Assembly (NCBI RefSeq): GCF_000024985.1
Contig: NC_013523.1
Location: 310,001-374,000 of the forward strand
Source: Sphaerobacter thermophilus DSM 20745
GTDB taxonomy: Bacteria; Chloroflexota; Chloroflexia; Thermomicrobiales; Thermomicrobiaceae
Direction: 5' to 3'
DNA length: 64,000 nucleotides
Translations under genes and position numbers: made by a program
Notes under the pieces: generated by a model
Database searches by the model: none
Seen by the model: the letters and a program-made list of their open reading frames with translations, nothing else
Told to the model about the DNA's origin: nothing
Shown: in pieces, positions 42,609 to 51,155 of the stretch
How positions within the stretch are numbered: position 1 is the first letter of the stretch
Layout of the letters: each line of letters begins with the position of its first letter

Positions 42609-43514
42609 TCAGCCTGGCAGGCGCTGGGGCGCGTTCAGGGCGGGGGCCCAGAGATCGCCGAGCTGCTGGATCCGTTCGGGCATGGTGCGCAGGGTGAACT
42701 GGTCTGGCCGTATCGTGCCGGCGGCTACCTCGTCCCAGGTGACCGGCGCGGAGACCGGGGCCCCTGGATGCCCGCGCGCGGTATAGGGCGCCGCCGTGTT
42801 GCGCGCGACGCTGTTCTGTGCGTGGTCGACGGTCACGCGCTGCCCCTCGTGTGTCCCGCGGGCGGCGACCGCGATCTGGTCCGGGTGCTCCTCGGCCAAC
42901 TGGGCGGCGATGCCCCGCACCCAGTCGCGCACCGCCGCGAAGTCGTGGACGGGTTCGAGCGGGACGAAGACGTGCAGTCCCCGCCCGCCGCTGGTCTTTG
43001 GGTAGCCGTCGATGCCTTGCGCCGCCAGCGTGTCGCGGACCAGCAGCGCAGCGTCCAGCACCGCGGGGAAGTCCACCTCGTCGCCCGGGTCGAGGTCGAA
43101 CACGGCCCAGTCCGGCTGTTCCAGGCGGTCTGCGGTCGCAAGCCAAATATGAAACTCGATCGCGCCGCGCTCCGCGTACCAGAGCAGAGCCGCCGCGTCC
43201 GGGATTAGCGGCGGGTGCAGCTCCCCGGCGCGTGACGCCGGGCTGTAGGTCGCACTCGGCAGCCAATCAGGTGCGTCCTTCGGCAGGTCGCGGCGGTAGT
43301 GGCCCGGTCGATCGATCCCGCCGGGGAAGACGCGCAGGGTCACCGGATGATCGCGGAGGTAGGGCAGCATGGCCGGGGCCACGGCCTGGTAGTAGTCGAG
43401 CAGGTCGGTCTTGGTCAGCCCGTCCTGCGGCCACAGGACCTTGTCCGGGCTGGTGACGACGATCTCGCGCCCGTCGACCTGGAGCACCTGGATGTCTGCC
43501 TGCTCGCCGCTCAT
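42609..43514 (-). CDS. Stand-alone LigD-type polymerase/primase domain
   Basis: A 301-residue archaeo-eukaryotic primase-fold polymerase like the PolDom of LigD, which fills ends during bacterial non-homologous end joining. VTSPDKVLWPQDGLTKTDLLDYY is the family N-terminus. DWAVFDLDPGD holds the DxD metal site, and KTSGGRGLHVFVPL is the nucleotide-binding block. No ligase or nuclease domain is fused, and Ku or ligase genes are not in the window. Its ATG overlaps the stop of the upstream aminotransferase gene (ATGA), so it is translated from the same mRNA. Confidence 0.9.
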   Translation of the reverse strand: MSGEQADIQVLQVDGREIVVTSPDKVLWPQDGLTKTDLLDYYQAVAPAMLPYLRDHPVTLRVFPGGIDRPGHYRRDLPKDAPDWLPSATYSPASRAGELHPPLIPDAAALLWYAERGAIEFHIWLATADRLEQPDWAVFDLDPGDEVDFPAVLDAALLVRDTLAAQGIDGYPKTSGGRGLHVFVPLEPVHDFAAVRDWVRGIAAQLAEEHPDQIAVAARGTHEGQRVTVDHAQNSVARNTAAPYTARGHPGAPVSAPVTWDEVAAGTIRPDQFTLRTMPERIQQLGDLWAPALNAPQRLPG

Positions 43515-44719
43515 GGTCCGGCCCGCCTTCCCCCGGCCAGAGCGCCGTGGAATACCTGGCCGAGTCGTTCGATCCCTAGCGTCAGGTCCTCCGGCGGCAA
43601 CGTCGAGAAGCCGATGCGGAGCGACGCACTGGGCCGCATGTCGGGGTAGAAGAGGCTGCCAGGCAGGTAGACGACACCGGCCGCGGCACACTCCGGCAGC
43701 AGCGCGCTGGTATCGATCCCGTCGGGCAGCGTTACCCAGAAGAAGTAGCCGCCCTCAGGCTCCGTCCAGCGGACACCGGGCGGCATGGCGCGCTCCAGCG
43801 CGGCGCGGACGGCCTCCCAGCGGGCGCGGTAGACGGCGCGTGCTTGGTCGAGGTGCGCGTCGAGCCAGCCATCGGCGCAGACCTGGACGACGGTCCGCTG
43901 CATCATTCGGTCGCTCTGGATGTCGACCGCCTCCTTGGCGTCGATCAAGAGGCGCATCAGCTCCTGCGGGGCGGCTACCCAGCCCATGCGCAGCGCCGGG
44001 GCGAGGGTCTTGGAGAAGGTGCCGATGTAAATCACGTCCGGGTCGAGCGCGCGGAGTGGGCCGGGGTCGCGCTCGAACCAGAGCTCGCCGTACGGGTCGT
44101 CCTCCACCACCGGCACGCCGAACTCGCGAGCCAGGGCCAGGATCTCCCGGCGCCGAGCCGGGCTGCCGGTGACGCCGGTCGGGTTCTGGAAGGTCGCCAC
44201 CGTGTAGATGAACTTGGGGCGCGGCGAGGTGTCGAGCGCGCGTGCTAACGCCTCCGGGACGATCCCCTCGTCATCGACGGGGACGGTGAGGTACTGCGCC
44301 TCGTAGTGGTCGAACACCTGGAAGCCACCAAAGTAGCCCGGCTCCTCGATGACGACCCGGTCGCCGGGATTGAGCAGCAACCGGGCGACGAGGTCGATCC
44401 CCTGCTGCGCGCCGGCCGTGATCAGAATGTTGTCAGGGTCGACCTCGGCGCCGCGCCGCCGCATGCGCGCGGCGATCAGCTCGCGAAGGGGACGATGGCC
44501 GGGTGTCTCGTCGTAATAGAGCGTGGCCGGGTCGAGCTCCGCCCAGACCTGGCGCGCGGCCTCCGCCAGGCGGTCGATCGGCAGGCACTCGACAGGTGGC
44601 GTCCCCCCGCCGAGGTAGATCGTTCCGGGGTCGGTGAGCAGCGGGTCGAGGTCGAGGCGGAGGCTCGGCTGGATCCGTGCGGCGCGGTGGGCCAGGTGGG
44701 TGCCCCAGTCAGTGCTCAC
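43511..44719 (-). CDS. Class I aminotransferase (LysN/Aro8-like), without HTH
   Basis: A 402-residue fold type I PLP enzyme resembling 2-aminoadipate/aromatic aminotransferases and the C-terminal half of MocR regulators. ITAGAQQGIDLVARLLLNPGDRVVIEEPGYFGG, TVATFQNPTGVTGSPARR, VVEDDPYGELWFE and the PLP-lysine segment IYIGTFSKTLAPALRMGWV are present. No N-terminal winged helix exists, so it is an enzyme, not a MocR regulator. It starts at GTG, whose last bases overlap the stop of the AlaX-like gene. It is the middle gene of a three-gene coupled operon. Confidence 0.88.
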   Translation of the reverse strand: MSTDWGTHLAHRAARIQPSLRLDLDPLLTDPGTIYLGGGTPPVECLPIDRLAEAARQVWAELDPATLYYDETPGHRPLRELIAARMRRRGAEVDPDNILITAGAQQGIDLVARLLLNPGDRVVIEEPGYFGGFQVFDHYEAQYLTVPVDDEGIVPEALARALDTSPRPKFIYTVATFQNPTGVTGSPARRREILALAREFGVPVVEDDPYGELWFERDPGPLRALDPDVIYIGTFSKTLAPALRMGWVAAPQELMRLLIDAKEAVDIQSDRMMQRTVVQVCADGWLDAHLDQARAVYRARWEAVRAALERAMPPGVRWTEPEGGYFFWVTLPDGIDTSALLPECAAAGVVYLPGSLFYPDMRPSASLRIGFSTLPPEDLTLGIERLGQVFHGALAGGRRAGP

Positions 44720-45459
44720 TCCCCGCGCTCCTCGTCTACGGCGTCGTCGACCAGCGCGATCTCCAGCCGCTTGTTGATGCGGCCTTTGCTGCGGGTGCCG
44801 ATGACCTTCAGGCCGCCGATTTCGCGGGTGTTGCGCACGTGGGTGCCACCGTCGGCCTGCAGATCGAGCCCTTCGATCTCGACCACCCGCACCTCCTGGA
44901 TGTGGGCGGGCAAGAGGTTGATCTTGGTGCGGATCAGGTCGGGGATCTGGAATGCCTCCTCGCGCGGCAGGGTGCGCCAGGAGATCGGCAGTCCCGCGGC
45001 GATCCGCTCGTTGGCGGTCCGCTCGATGTGGGCCACGCGCTCCGGATTGAGGTCTTCCAGTTCAAAGTCCATGCGTGCTTTGTCGGGGCCCATGTTGCCG
45101 CCGGTGACCAGCGCGCCGTACTCGCGGAAGACGACGCCGCAGAGGACGTGGAGCGCGGAGTGCATGCGCATGAGACGGTACCGTCGATCCCAGTCGATCT
45201 CACCCCGGAGCGCGGTGCCGGGCGGGGGCGGAGCACCACCTTCCAACACGTGCACGATCTGACCGTCCTCGCGGGCGATGCGCACGACCTGCCAGGAGTG
45301 TGTGCCGTCGGTTAGCGTGCCGAGGTCGTGGGGCTGGCCGCCGCCGCCGGGGTAGAACGCGGTGCGGTCGAGAACCACGCCGGTCTCCCCGACCACCGCG
45401 GTCACGGTCGCATCGAACGTTCGCAGGTAGCTGTCGTCCAGATAGAGCAGGGCAGTCAC
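44716..45459 (-). CDS. AlaX-like alanyl-tRNA editing protein
   Basis: A 247-residue protein related to the editing domain of alanyl-tRNA synthetase, which hydrolyses mis-aminoacylated Ser/Gly-tRNA(Ala). LDRTAFYPGGGGQPHDLGTL is the AlaX N-terminal motif. The zinc-site histidines are in MRMHSALHVL. The second site, usually CGGTH, reads ADGGTHV, so the Cys ligand is Asp here. The start is GTG 45459, with GAGGAG upstream; the longer frame to 45786 has no family match. It is the first gene of the overlapping operon with an aminotransferase and a LigD-type polymerase. Confidence 0.88.
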   Translation of the reverse strand: MTALLYLDDSYLRTFDATVTAVVGETGVVLDRTAFYPGGGGQPHDLGTLTDGTHSWQVVRIAREDGQIVHVLEGGAPPPPGTALRGEIDWDRRYRLMRMHSALHVLCGVVFREYGALVTGGNMGPDKARMDFELEDLNPERVAHIERTANERIAAGLPISWRTLPREEAFQIPDLIRTKINLLPAHIQEVRVVEIEGLDLQADGGTHVRNTREIGGLKVIGTRSKGRINKRLEIALVDDAVDEERGE

Positions 45460-45646
45460 CGATCTCACTCCTCGACCAAACCCGCAGTCATATGGTAGGG
45501 GGCGATCATAGGAACGGGTAGGGCGAATGTCAACTGCCAGCACCGGCACCACGCTTGCGGTTTCCCGGAGGCAGTGCGCCAGTGGGCAACGTATTCGCGT
45601 GCCCGCGGCGCGAGTGCGATAGAGCAGTCGATTGGGAGACAGAGCG

Positions 45647-45886
45647 ATGGATGAGACACGCGCCCGGGACCTCGCCACCCGGGCGATCGAGCGATTGGGT
45701 GGTATGGAGGCGGTCGAGCACCTCTTCGTCGAGCCGCATGTACCCAACCCGGAGCACGAGTTCGTCATTGAGGACCAGCGGGTCATGGTCCGCCTGCGGG
45801 ACGCGCAGCGGCCGGCGACCGTCTACGTCGGTCCGTATACGTTCGAACTTCGGGACCGGCGACTCGTCAGGGCCGCGGGAGCATGA
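45647..45886 (+). CDS. Small uncharacterised protein
   Basis: A 79-residue protein (N-terminal helix DETRARDLATRAIERLGGMEAVEHLF, then a strand-rich part ending in TVYVGPYTFELRDRRLVRAAGA). GGGAGA lies upstream of the ATG at 45647. It is divergent from the AlaX operon and 69 bases before the RNase J gene, with which it may be co-transcribed. No family was recognised. Confidence 0.62.
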   Translation: MDETRARDLATRAIERLGGMEAVEHLFVEPHVPNPEHEFVIEDQRVMVRLRDAQRPATVYVGPYTFELRDRRLVRAAGA

Positions 45887-45955
45887 GATGATTAGGCCGA
45901 CTGCCCGCGGATGGCGCGGGATGCGGAACGAACATTACAGGGAGACAGCGAGCGC

Positions 45956-47620
45956 ATGGCGCGGCCACGGGTAAGAGTCATCCCGCTCGGCGGGGTTGGG
46001 GAGGTCGGAAAGAACCTCACGGTCTACGAGTATCGCGGGGATCTGGTGATGATCGACGCCGGGGCGAAGTTCCCGGAGGAGGAGATGCGCGGCGTCGATC
46101 TGATCGTGCCCGACATCACCTACGTCAAGGAGCGGGTGGACCGGCTACGCGGCATCCTGATCACCCACGGGCACGAGGACCACATCGGTGGCCTGCCGTA
46201 CCTGCTGCCGCAGTTGAAGTCGCGAGCGCCGATCCCGCTCTACGGCTCGGCGCTGGCGATGGCGTATGCTGAGGCGAAGCTGGACGAGGCGGGTGTGCTC
46301 GATCTGGCCGAGTTCCACGTCGTCGAGCCGGGCCAGCACTACCAGTTGGGGCGGTACCTGACGGCCGAGTTCGTGCCGGTCACCCACAGTATCCCGGGCA
46401 GCTTCGCGGTTGCCCTCCGCACCCCGCTCGGCTGGGCAGTGCACACGGGCGACTTCAAGTTCGACCCGACCCCACCGCTCGGCCCGCCCACCGACGAGGC
46501 CCGGCTCCGCGAGCTGGGGAACGAGGGGGTACTGCTGCTCCTGTCCGACGCCGTGCGCGTCGAGCGGCCAGGGCACACGCCCTCGGAGGCGGTCGTGAGC
46601 GAGACGCTCTACCGCGTGATCGGGGAGGCGAAGGGGCGTGTGGTGCTGACGACCTTCGCCTCGAACATCACCCGCATCGACCAGGCGATCCGCGCGGCCT
46701 ACCGCCACGGCCGTAAGGTGGCCATCTCCGGGCGCAGCATGGAGCAGAGCACCCGGATCGCGCAGGATCTCGGGTACATGAAGCCGCCGCCGGACACGAT
46801 TATCCCGCTGGATGTGGCGGTCAAGCTGCCTCGTGAGCAGGTGCTCTTCCTGACGACCGGCAGCCAGGGGGAGGCGTCGGCGGCGCTGGCGCGCATCGCC
46901 AGTGGCGAGCACCCGGCGATCAAACTGCAGCGCGGCGATACGGTGATCTTCTCCGCTACCCCGGTTCCGGGAAACGAGGACACCGTCTCGCAGACGATCG
47001 ACCAGTTGTTCCGCCGCGGCGTCAGCGTCGTCTACTCGGCTATCGAGCCGACGATCCATGTCTCGGGTCATGCCAGCCGCGATGAACTGCGCTTCATGCT
47101 CCGGTTGCTGCGGCCCCGGTTCGTGGTGCCGATCCACGGCGAGTACCGGCACCTGGCGCTCTATCGTGAGCTGGCGCTGGAGATGGGCTACAACGATGCG
47201 CAGGTGCTGCTGCCCGAGATCGGCAACGTGTTGAGCTTCGGCCGCGACTCCGGTCGCCGGGAGCAGACGGTGGAATCGGGCGCAGTGCTGGTGGATATCA
47301 TCGGCAACCGGAACGTGATCCTGCGGCAGCGGGATGAGATCGCAGCCAGCGGGGTGATCATCGCGACGATGATCGTGGATCGGGACAGCCGCCAGTTGAT
47401 CGCGGGCCCCGACGTCTCCGCCCAGGGACTGGACGGGCAGATCGACGCCAAGGTACTGAAGCGCGCCGAGGACGAGCTGCGGCGCTTCCTGGAGAAGCGG
47501 CAGAAGGGCGGCTTCAGCTACGGCTACCTCGTGAGCCGGACGAAGAACGTGCTCAGCCGGCAGATCTACCGCGACGCCAAGATCCGCCCCATGATTCTCC
47601 CGGTCATCAGCGAGTTGTAG
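45956..47620 (+). CDS. rnj: Ribonuclease J
   Basis: A 554-residue beta-CASP metallo-beta-lactamase RNase that acts in rRNA maturation and mRNA decay (5'-exo and endo). RVIPLGGVGEVGKNLTVYEY starts the protein. The metal motif HGHEDHIGG is at residues 71-79. VTHSIPGSFAVALRTPLGWAVHTGDFKFD, FSATPVPGNEDTVSQTID and HVSGHASRDELRFMLRLLRPRFVVPIHGEYRHL complete the beta-CASP core. The ATG at 45956 follows CAGGGAGA. It is followed by the 47633-47715 repeat. Confidence 0.94.
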   Translation: MARPRVRVIPLGGVGEVGKNLTVYEYRGDLVMIDAGAKFPEEEMRGVDLIVPDITYVKERVDRLRGILITHGHEDHIGGLPYLLPQLKSRAPIPLYGSALAMAYAEAKLDEAGVLDLAEFHVVEPGQHYQLGRYLTAEFVPVTHSIPGSFAVALRTPLGWAVHTGDFKFDPTPPLGPPTDEARLRELGNEGVLLLLSDAVRVERPGHTPSEAVVSETLYRVIGEAKGRVVLTTFASNITRIDQAIRAAYRHGRKVAISGRSMEQSTRIAQDLGYMKPPPDTIIPLDVAVKLPREQVLFLTTGSQGEASAALARIASGEHPAIKLQRGDTVIFSATPVPGNEDTVSQTIDQLFRRGVSVVYSAIEPTIHVSGHASRDELRFMLRLLRPRFVVPIHGEYRHLALYRELALEMGYNDAQVLLPEIGNVLSFGRDSGRREQTVESGAVLVDIIGNRNVILRQRDEIAASGVIIATMIVDRDSRQLIAGPDVSAQGLDGQIDAKVLKRAEDELRRFLEKRQKGGFSYGYLVSRTKNVLSRQIYRDAKIRPMILPVISEL

Positions 47621-47632
47621 CCAGGAGCGCGA

Positions 47633-47715
47633 GCGTCGGACGGAGCCTCGCCCGTCCTCAGTCCGCGAGAACGGCCCTCACCCCCGTCCCCTCTCCCAAC
47701 GTTGGGAGAGGGGAG
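47633..47715. repeat. CCCTCACCCCCGTCCCC-type palindromic repeat, copy A
   Basis: The core (47688-47713) is a perfect 26-bp palindrome with arms CCCCTCTCCCAAC and GTTGGGAGAGGGG. It is preceded by GCCCTCACCCCCGT. The 42 bases 47674-47715 recur without change at 61364-61405. An upstream GCGTCGGACGGAG (47633-47645) also recurs before that copy. It sits just after the RNase J stop codon and may act as a terminator. Confidence 0.8.
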
Positions 47716-47760
47716 TTGCGTGTGGGGGGCGGGCGAGAAGCCGGCGCACCGGGCTCAGTT

Positions 47761-48105
47761 TCAGCGCGTCATGGCGATGATGACGGCGACCAGCGCGCAG
47801 AGACCGGCGGCAGCGGACGATACGGCGATGGCGGGATTGCGGCCGATGCGCTGGCGCAGCGGGACGACCAGCATGATGGCCGGGATGGTCAGCAGCCCGA
47901 AGAGGACATGCGTCCATGGGACGAGGTTGGGGTTCCGGACGAAGAGAATGATCCCCATGATGATTTGGACGCCGAGCAGGGCGTGGGCGGTGCCGGTCAG
48001 CCAGGGAGGGAGACCCTGACGCCGCGCCAGGATCCACGACGCGATCGCGATCCCGAGATAGACAATCACCAGCAACTCACCGAGTCCGCCGTGTGCCTGA
48101 TTCAT
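47761..48105 (-). CDS. Four-helix membrane protein of unknown function
   Basis: A 114-residue protein with four helices (about residues 9-26, 38-56, 67-85, 92-112). HGGLGELLVIVYLGIAIASWILARRQ and the spacing of histidines (H5, near H41 and H66) are reminiscent of small haem- or copper-associated membrane proteins, but no family is certain. AAGGAGGTG lies 7 bases before the ATG at 48105. The gene is convergent with RNase J. Confidence 0.68.
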   Translation of the reverse strand: MNQAHGGLGELLVIVYLGIAIASWILARRQGLPPWLTGTAHALLGVQIIMGIILFVRNPNLVPWTHVLFGLLTIPAIMLVVPLRQRIGRNPAIAVSSAAAGLCALVAVIIAMTR

Positions 48106-48200
48106 CGCCACCTCCTTGGCAGCCGGTCCGGGTGGGCCGTCGTTGGGCCGCGAGTTGGCCCGCGGTCATTATACCCGATAGTTCAGAGATTGGGCGCGCA

Positions 48201-48848
48201 TCACGGCAATGCGAGCCGCAGGAGCCGGGTCCCGAGGCGGCGGCGGGTGGCGCTGCGGCTGAAGATCGCCATTAGTCCCAGGAGAGGAATGACAACGCGG
48301 GGCGGGAGCGACACCACGTGACGGGGGTGCAGCACCGGCACCCCGCCGGTGTAGAGGTCGCGCAGCAGGTGGGAGCCGAGGCCGAGGAGCGCGGCCAGCC
48401 CCAGGTGCCGCTCCGGCGCCAATCGCTCAGCCAGGATGGCGAGGAGCACCGGGGTCAGCAGCGAGTGGGACAACGGCCGGGTGGCCATGGTCATGCAGCG
48501 GTCGAGCCGCAGAGAGCGGGCGGCGGCGATGTGGTCGAGGTCGATCAGGAGCGCACTGGCGAGGGCCACGCGCAGGAACGTCCCCTGCTCCCGCACGTAG
48601 GGGAGGACGGGCAGCGCCACGGTCAGCGCGGTCCCCGCGTGGCACAGACCGTCGAGCACCCCGCGCTCGGGGGTGCCGTTGGCGGCACGCTCCCAGCGGT
48701 GATGCCAGGTGGCGGTCGCCAGCGCGGCCAGCATCGCCGCGGCCAGGGAGAGCATCGCGGCCCAGGGGGGCGGCCCGGTCTCGGAATCCCCCCGCGCCGG
48801 ACGTGTACGGGCCGGTCCTTGTGATGCACGCGTATTCACCGGTACCAT
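48201..48848 (-). CDS. YdjM-like membrane-bound metal-dependent hydrolase family protein
   Basis: A 215-residue membrane protein. Conserved polar motifs within the helices are [25 protein letters not shown] and [20 protein letters not shown], the His/Asp pattern of the YdjM/LexA-regulated inner-membrane family. Function is not established; metal-dependent hydrolysis is predicted from the His-Asp clusters. The N-terminus is Arg-rich and the exact start is uncertain. It is divergent from queC. Confidence 0.78.
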   Translation of the reverse strand: MVPVNTRASQGPARTRPARGDSETGPPPWAAMLSLAAAMLAALATATWHHRWERAANGTPERGVLDGLCHAGTALTVALPVLPYVREQGTFLRVALASALLIDLDHIAAARSLRLDRCMTMATRPLSHSLLTPVLLAILAERLAPERHLGLAALLGLGSHLLRDLYTGGVPVLHPRHVVSLPPRVVIPLLGLMAIFSRSATRRRLGTRLLRLALP

Positions 48849-48902
48849 CCCCTACGGTCGTCGACGGCATCACGATACCCAGGGATCGGAGTATTACGCA
48901 AG

Positions 48903-49595
48903 ATGCAGGCACAGGCGAATGAACGTCCGGGCGCGGTGGTCCTGCTCTCCGGCGGCGTGGATAGTACGACGGTTGCCTACCTTGCGCGGGCCAGCGGCTA
49001 CGCCATCTATGCCCTGTCGTTCGACTACGGCCAGCGCCACCGGCGGGAGCTGGACGCCGCCGCGGCGGTGGCCCGGGCGGTCGAGGCGGTCGAGCACCGC
49101 GTGGTCCGCATCGATCTGGCCGGCATCGGTGGCTCCTCCCTGACCGGCCATGGGGAGATCCCGACCGGTGGAGTGACCGACGGCATCCCGAGCACCTGGG
49201 TGCCCGCGCGCAACCACATCTTCCTGGCCGTGGCCTCCGGCTACGCCGAGGTGGTCGGGGCCAGGGCAATCTACATCGGGGTCAGTCAGGTTGACTACTC
49301 GGGCTACCCCGACTGCCGGGCAGAGTTCCTGGAGGCGTACCAGCGGGCGGCTGATCTCGCGAGCAAGCAGTTCGTCGAGGAAGGCCGGTCGATCCCGGTC
49401 GTCGCGCCGCTGCTGCACCTTTCGAAGGCCGGGACGGTGCGGCTGGGCCTGGCGCTCGGCGTGGACTACGGGCTGACGTGGTCGTGCTACCAGGGCGGCG
49501 AGTCGCCCTGCGGTGTGTGCGATTCGTGTCGCCTGCGGGCCGAGGCCTTCGCGGCGGCCGGTGCGGTCGACCCGCTGGTCGGGCGGCCAAGGTAA
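48903..49595 (+). CDS. queC: 7-cyano-7-deazaguanine synthase
   Basis: A 230-residue ATP-dependent enzyme that turns 7-carboxy-7-deazaguanine into preQ0 for queuosine (or 7-deazaguanine DNA) synthesis. The PP-loop is [16 protein letters not shown], followed by [14 protein letters not shown] and the conserved [19 protein letters not shown]. The zinc site is [15 protein letters not shown]. The ATG at 48903 has a modest ribosome-binding site. No preQ1 riboswitch was recognised upstream. It lies 96 bases before ychF. Confidence 0.95.
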   Translation: MQAQANERPGAVVLLSGGVDSTTVAYLARASGYAIYALSFDYGQRHRRELDAAAAVARAVEAVEHRVVRIDLAGIGGSSLTGHGEIPTGGVTDGIPSTWVPARNHIFLAVASGYAEVVGARAIYIGVSQVDYSGYPDCRAEFLEAYQRAADLASKQFVEEGRSIPVVAPLLHLSKAGTVRLGLALGVDYGLTWSCYQGGESPCGVCDSCRLRAEAFAAAGAVDPLVGRPR

Positions 49596-49691
49596 CAGGG
49601 GCGGGCTGCCGGGCGAGGACCGGCGTGGTACAACCTACGCGGCCCGGCCGTGGGGGAGTGCCGGGGTACCGAGGAGGCAGGCGGAGGCGGT

Positions 49692-50798
49692 ATGGCGCTG
49701 CAGTTGGTCATCATCGGGCTCCCACAGAGTGGCAAGACGACCGTGTTCAACGCGCTGACGCGGTCTGAGGCGCCCACCGGCGTCTTCTCCACCGGTGAGG
49801 AGGAGCCGAACCTGGCGACGGTCAAGGTGCCCGACGAGCGGCTGGACGTGCTGACCCGGATGTTCAATCCCCGGCGTACCGTGCCGGCCGACGTCCAGTA
49901 CTACGACATCGCCGGGCTGGCGAAGGGCATCCACGAGCAGGGCATGAGCGGGCGGCTGCTTGGCTACCTGAGTCAGGGCGCGGCGCTGGTCCACGTGGTT
50001 CGGGCCTTCGAGGACCCGTCGGTGCCCCATCCCGAGAGTTCGGTGGATCCCCCGCGTGACATCGAGACGCTCAACCTGGAGTTGTCCTTCTCCGACCTGG
50101 CGCTGATCGAGAAGCGGCTGGGGCGCCTGGAGGCGAACATCCCCAAGTTGCGCGGAGCCGAGCGCGAGGCGAACGAGCGAGAGGCCGAGGTTCTCCGGCG
50201 CCTCAAGACGGCGTTGGAGGAGGGGACGCCGATCCGTGAGGTGGAGCTTCAGCCGGAGGAGGAGCGGCTGCTGCGCGGCTTCGGCTTCCTGACCGCCAAG
50301 CCGCTGCTGATCCTCCTCAACGTGGGCGAGGAACAATTGGGTGCGCCGGCGCAGGCGCTGGTCGAGGAGGCGCGGGCGCGCTTCGGGCGACCCGGGGTGG
50401 AGGTAGATGCCCTGGCGGGCAAGATCGAGGCGGAGATCGCGGTGCTCGACGAGGAAGATGCCACCCTCTTCATGGCCGACCTCGGCATCACCGAGTCGAG
50501 CCGGGATCGGGTCATCCGCCTCTCGTACGCGCTGCTGGGCCTGATCTCGTTCTTCACCGTCGGACCGGACGAGGTGCGCGCCTGGACGATCCGCCGGGGG
50601 ACGCCGGCCGTCGAGGCAGCCGGGGAGATCCACACCGACATCCAACGCGGCTTCATCCGGGCGGAGGTGGTGAGCTACGACGACCTGATCGCCGCCGGGG
50701 GATTGCCCGAAGCGCGCAAGGCGGGCAAGCTCCGCCTGGAGGGGAAGCAGTACATCGTCCAGGACGGGGACATCGTCCACTTCCTGTTCAACGTGTGA
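49692..50798 (+). CDS. ychF: Redox-regulated ribosome-associated ATPase/GTPase YchF
   Basis: A 368-residue Obg-related P-loop protein. The Walker A loop is IIGLPQSGKTTVFNAL. YYDIAGLAKGIHEQGMSGRLLGYL is switch II. The coiled-coil insert (LIEKRLGRLEANIPKLRGAEREANEREAEVLRRLK) and the C-terminal TGS domain with FFTVGPDEVRAWTIRRGTPAVEAAGEIHTDIQRGFIRAEV are intact. GLPQSGKT replaces the usual GLPNVGKS, a variation seen in some phyla. The ATG at 49692 follows GGCGGAGG. Confidence 0.94.
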   Translation: MALQLVIIGLPQSGKTTVFNALTRSEAPTGVFSTGEEEPNLATVKVPDERLDVLTRMFNPRRTVPADVQYYDIAGLAKGIHEQGMSGRLLGYLSQGAALVHVVRAFEDPSVPHPESSVDPPRDIETLNLELSFSDLALIEKRLGRLEANIPKLRGAEREANEREAEVLRRLKTALEEGTPIREVELQPEEERLLRGFGFLTAKPLLILLNVGEEQLGAPAQALVEEARARFGRPGVEVDALAGKIEAEIAVLDEEDATLFMADLGITESSRDRVIRLSYALLGLISFFTVGPDEVRAWTIRRGTPAVEAAGEIHTDIQRGFIRAEVVSYDDLIAAGGLPEARKAGKLRLEGKQYIVQDGDIVHFLFNV

Positions 50799-51155
50799 TC
50801 CAGAGGGATGGGCGAAATCCGCCCAACCTGTCGTCCCGGCGAGGACGGGGTCGTGCTTCTTCTGGTGTCCTTCCCACCGGCTCAGTTCGCGTGGGGGAAC
50901 CGACCCCGCGGCGGTGGATGAGAGTCGAGACGCGAGACGAGCGAGTGCGGGCGCCGGATGCGGCCTCGTCCGAGCCGGACGTTGCACGGAACACGCAACA
51001 CGCAACACGCAACATCTCCCCGTCCCAGGCTCGTGCGGCGCGGGGCAGCGTGGCAGAGTGCCCCATCGGGGCCGCACTCCCGATGACGCTTCCATTCCCG
51101 TGCGGGCGTGCCTAAGATACCGTTGACGTTTGGACCATGGAGTGCGCATGTGCCG
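50799..51155. other. Intergenic region with a heptamer array; no gene seen
   Basis: No credible CDS or RNA gene was seen. It holds the ACACGCA array at 50991-51011 and short direct repeats such as GAGACGCGAGACGAGCGAG before it. The start of the YfhO-like gene is uncertain (GTG 51108 or ATG 51156), so the gap could be shorter. Confidence 0.5.
50991..51011. repeat. Heptamer tandem array (ACACGCA x3)
   Basis: Three head-to-tail ACACGCA units. The complement, TGCGTGT, has the same TGCGTNN form as the array at 27950-27977, so the two loci share one repeat type on opposite strands. Confidence 0.7.
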
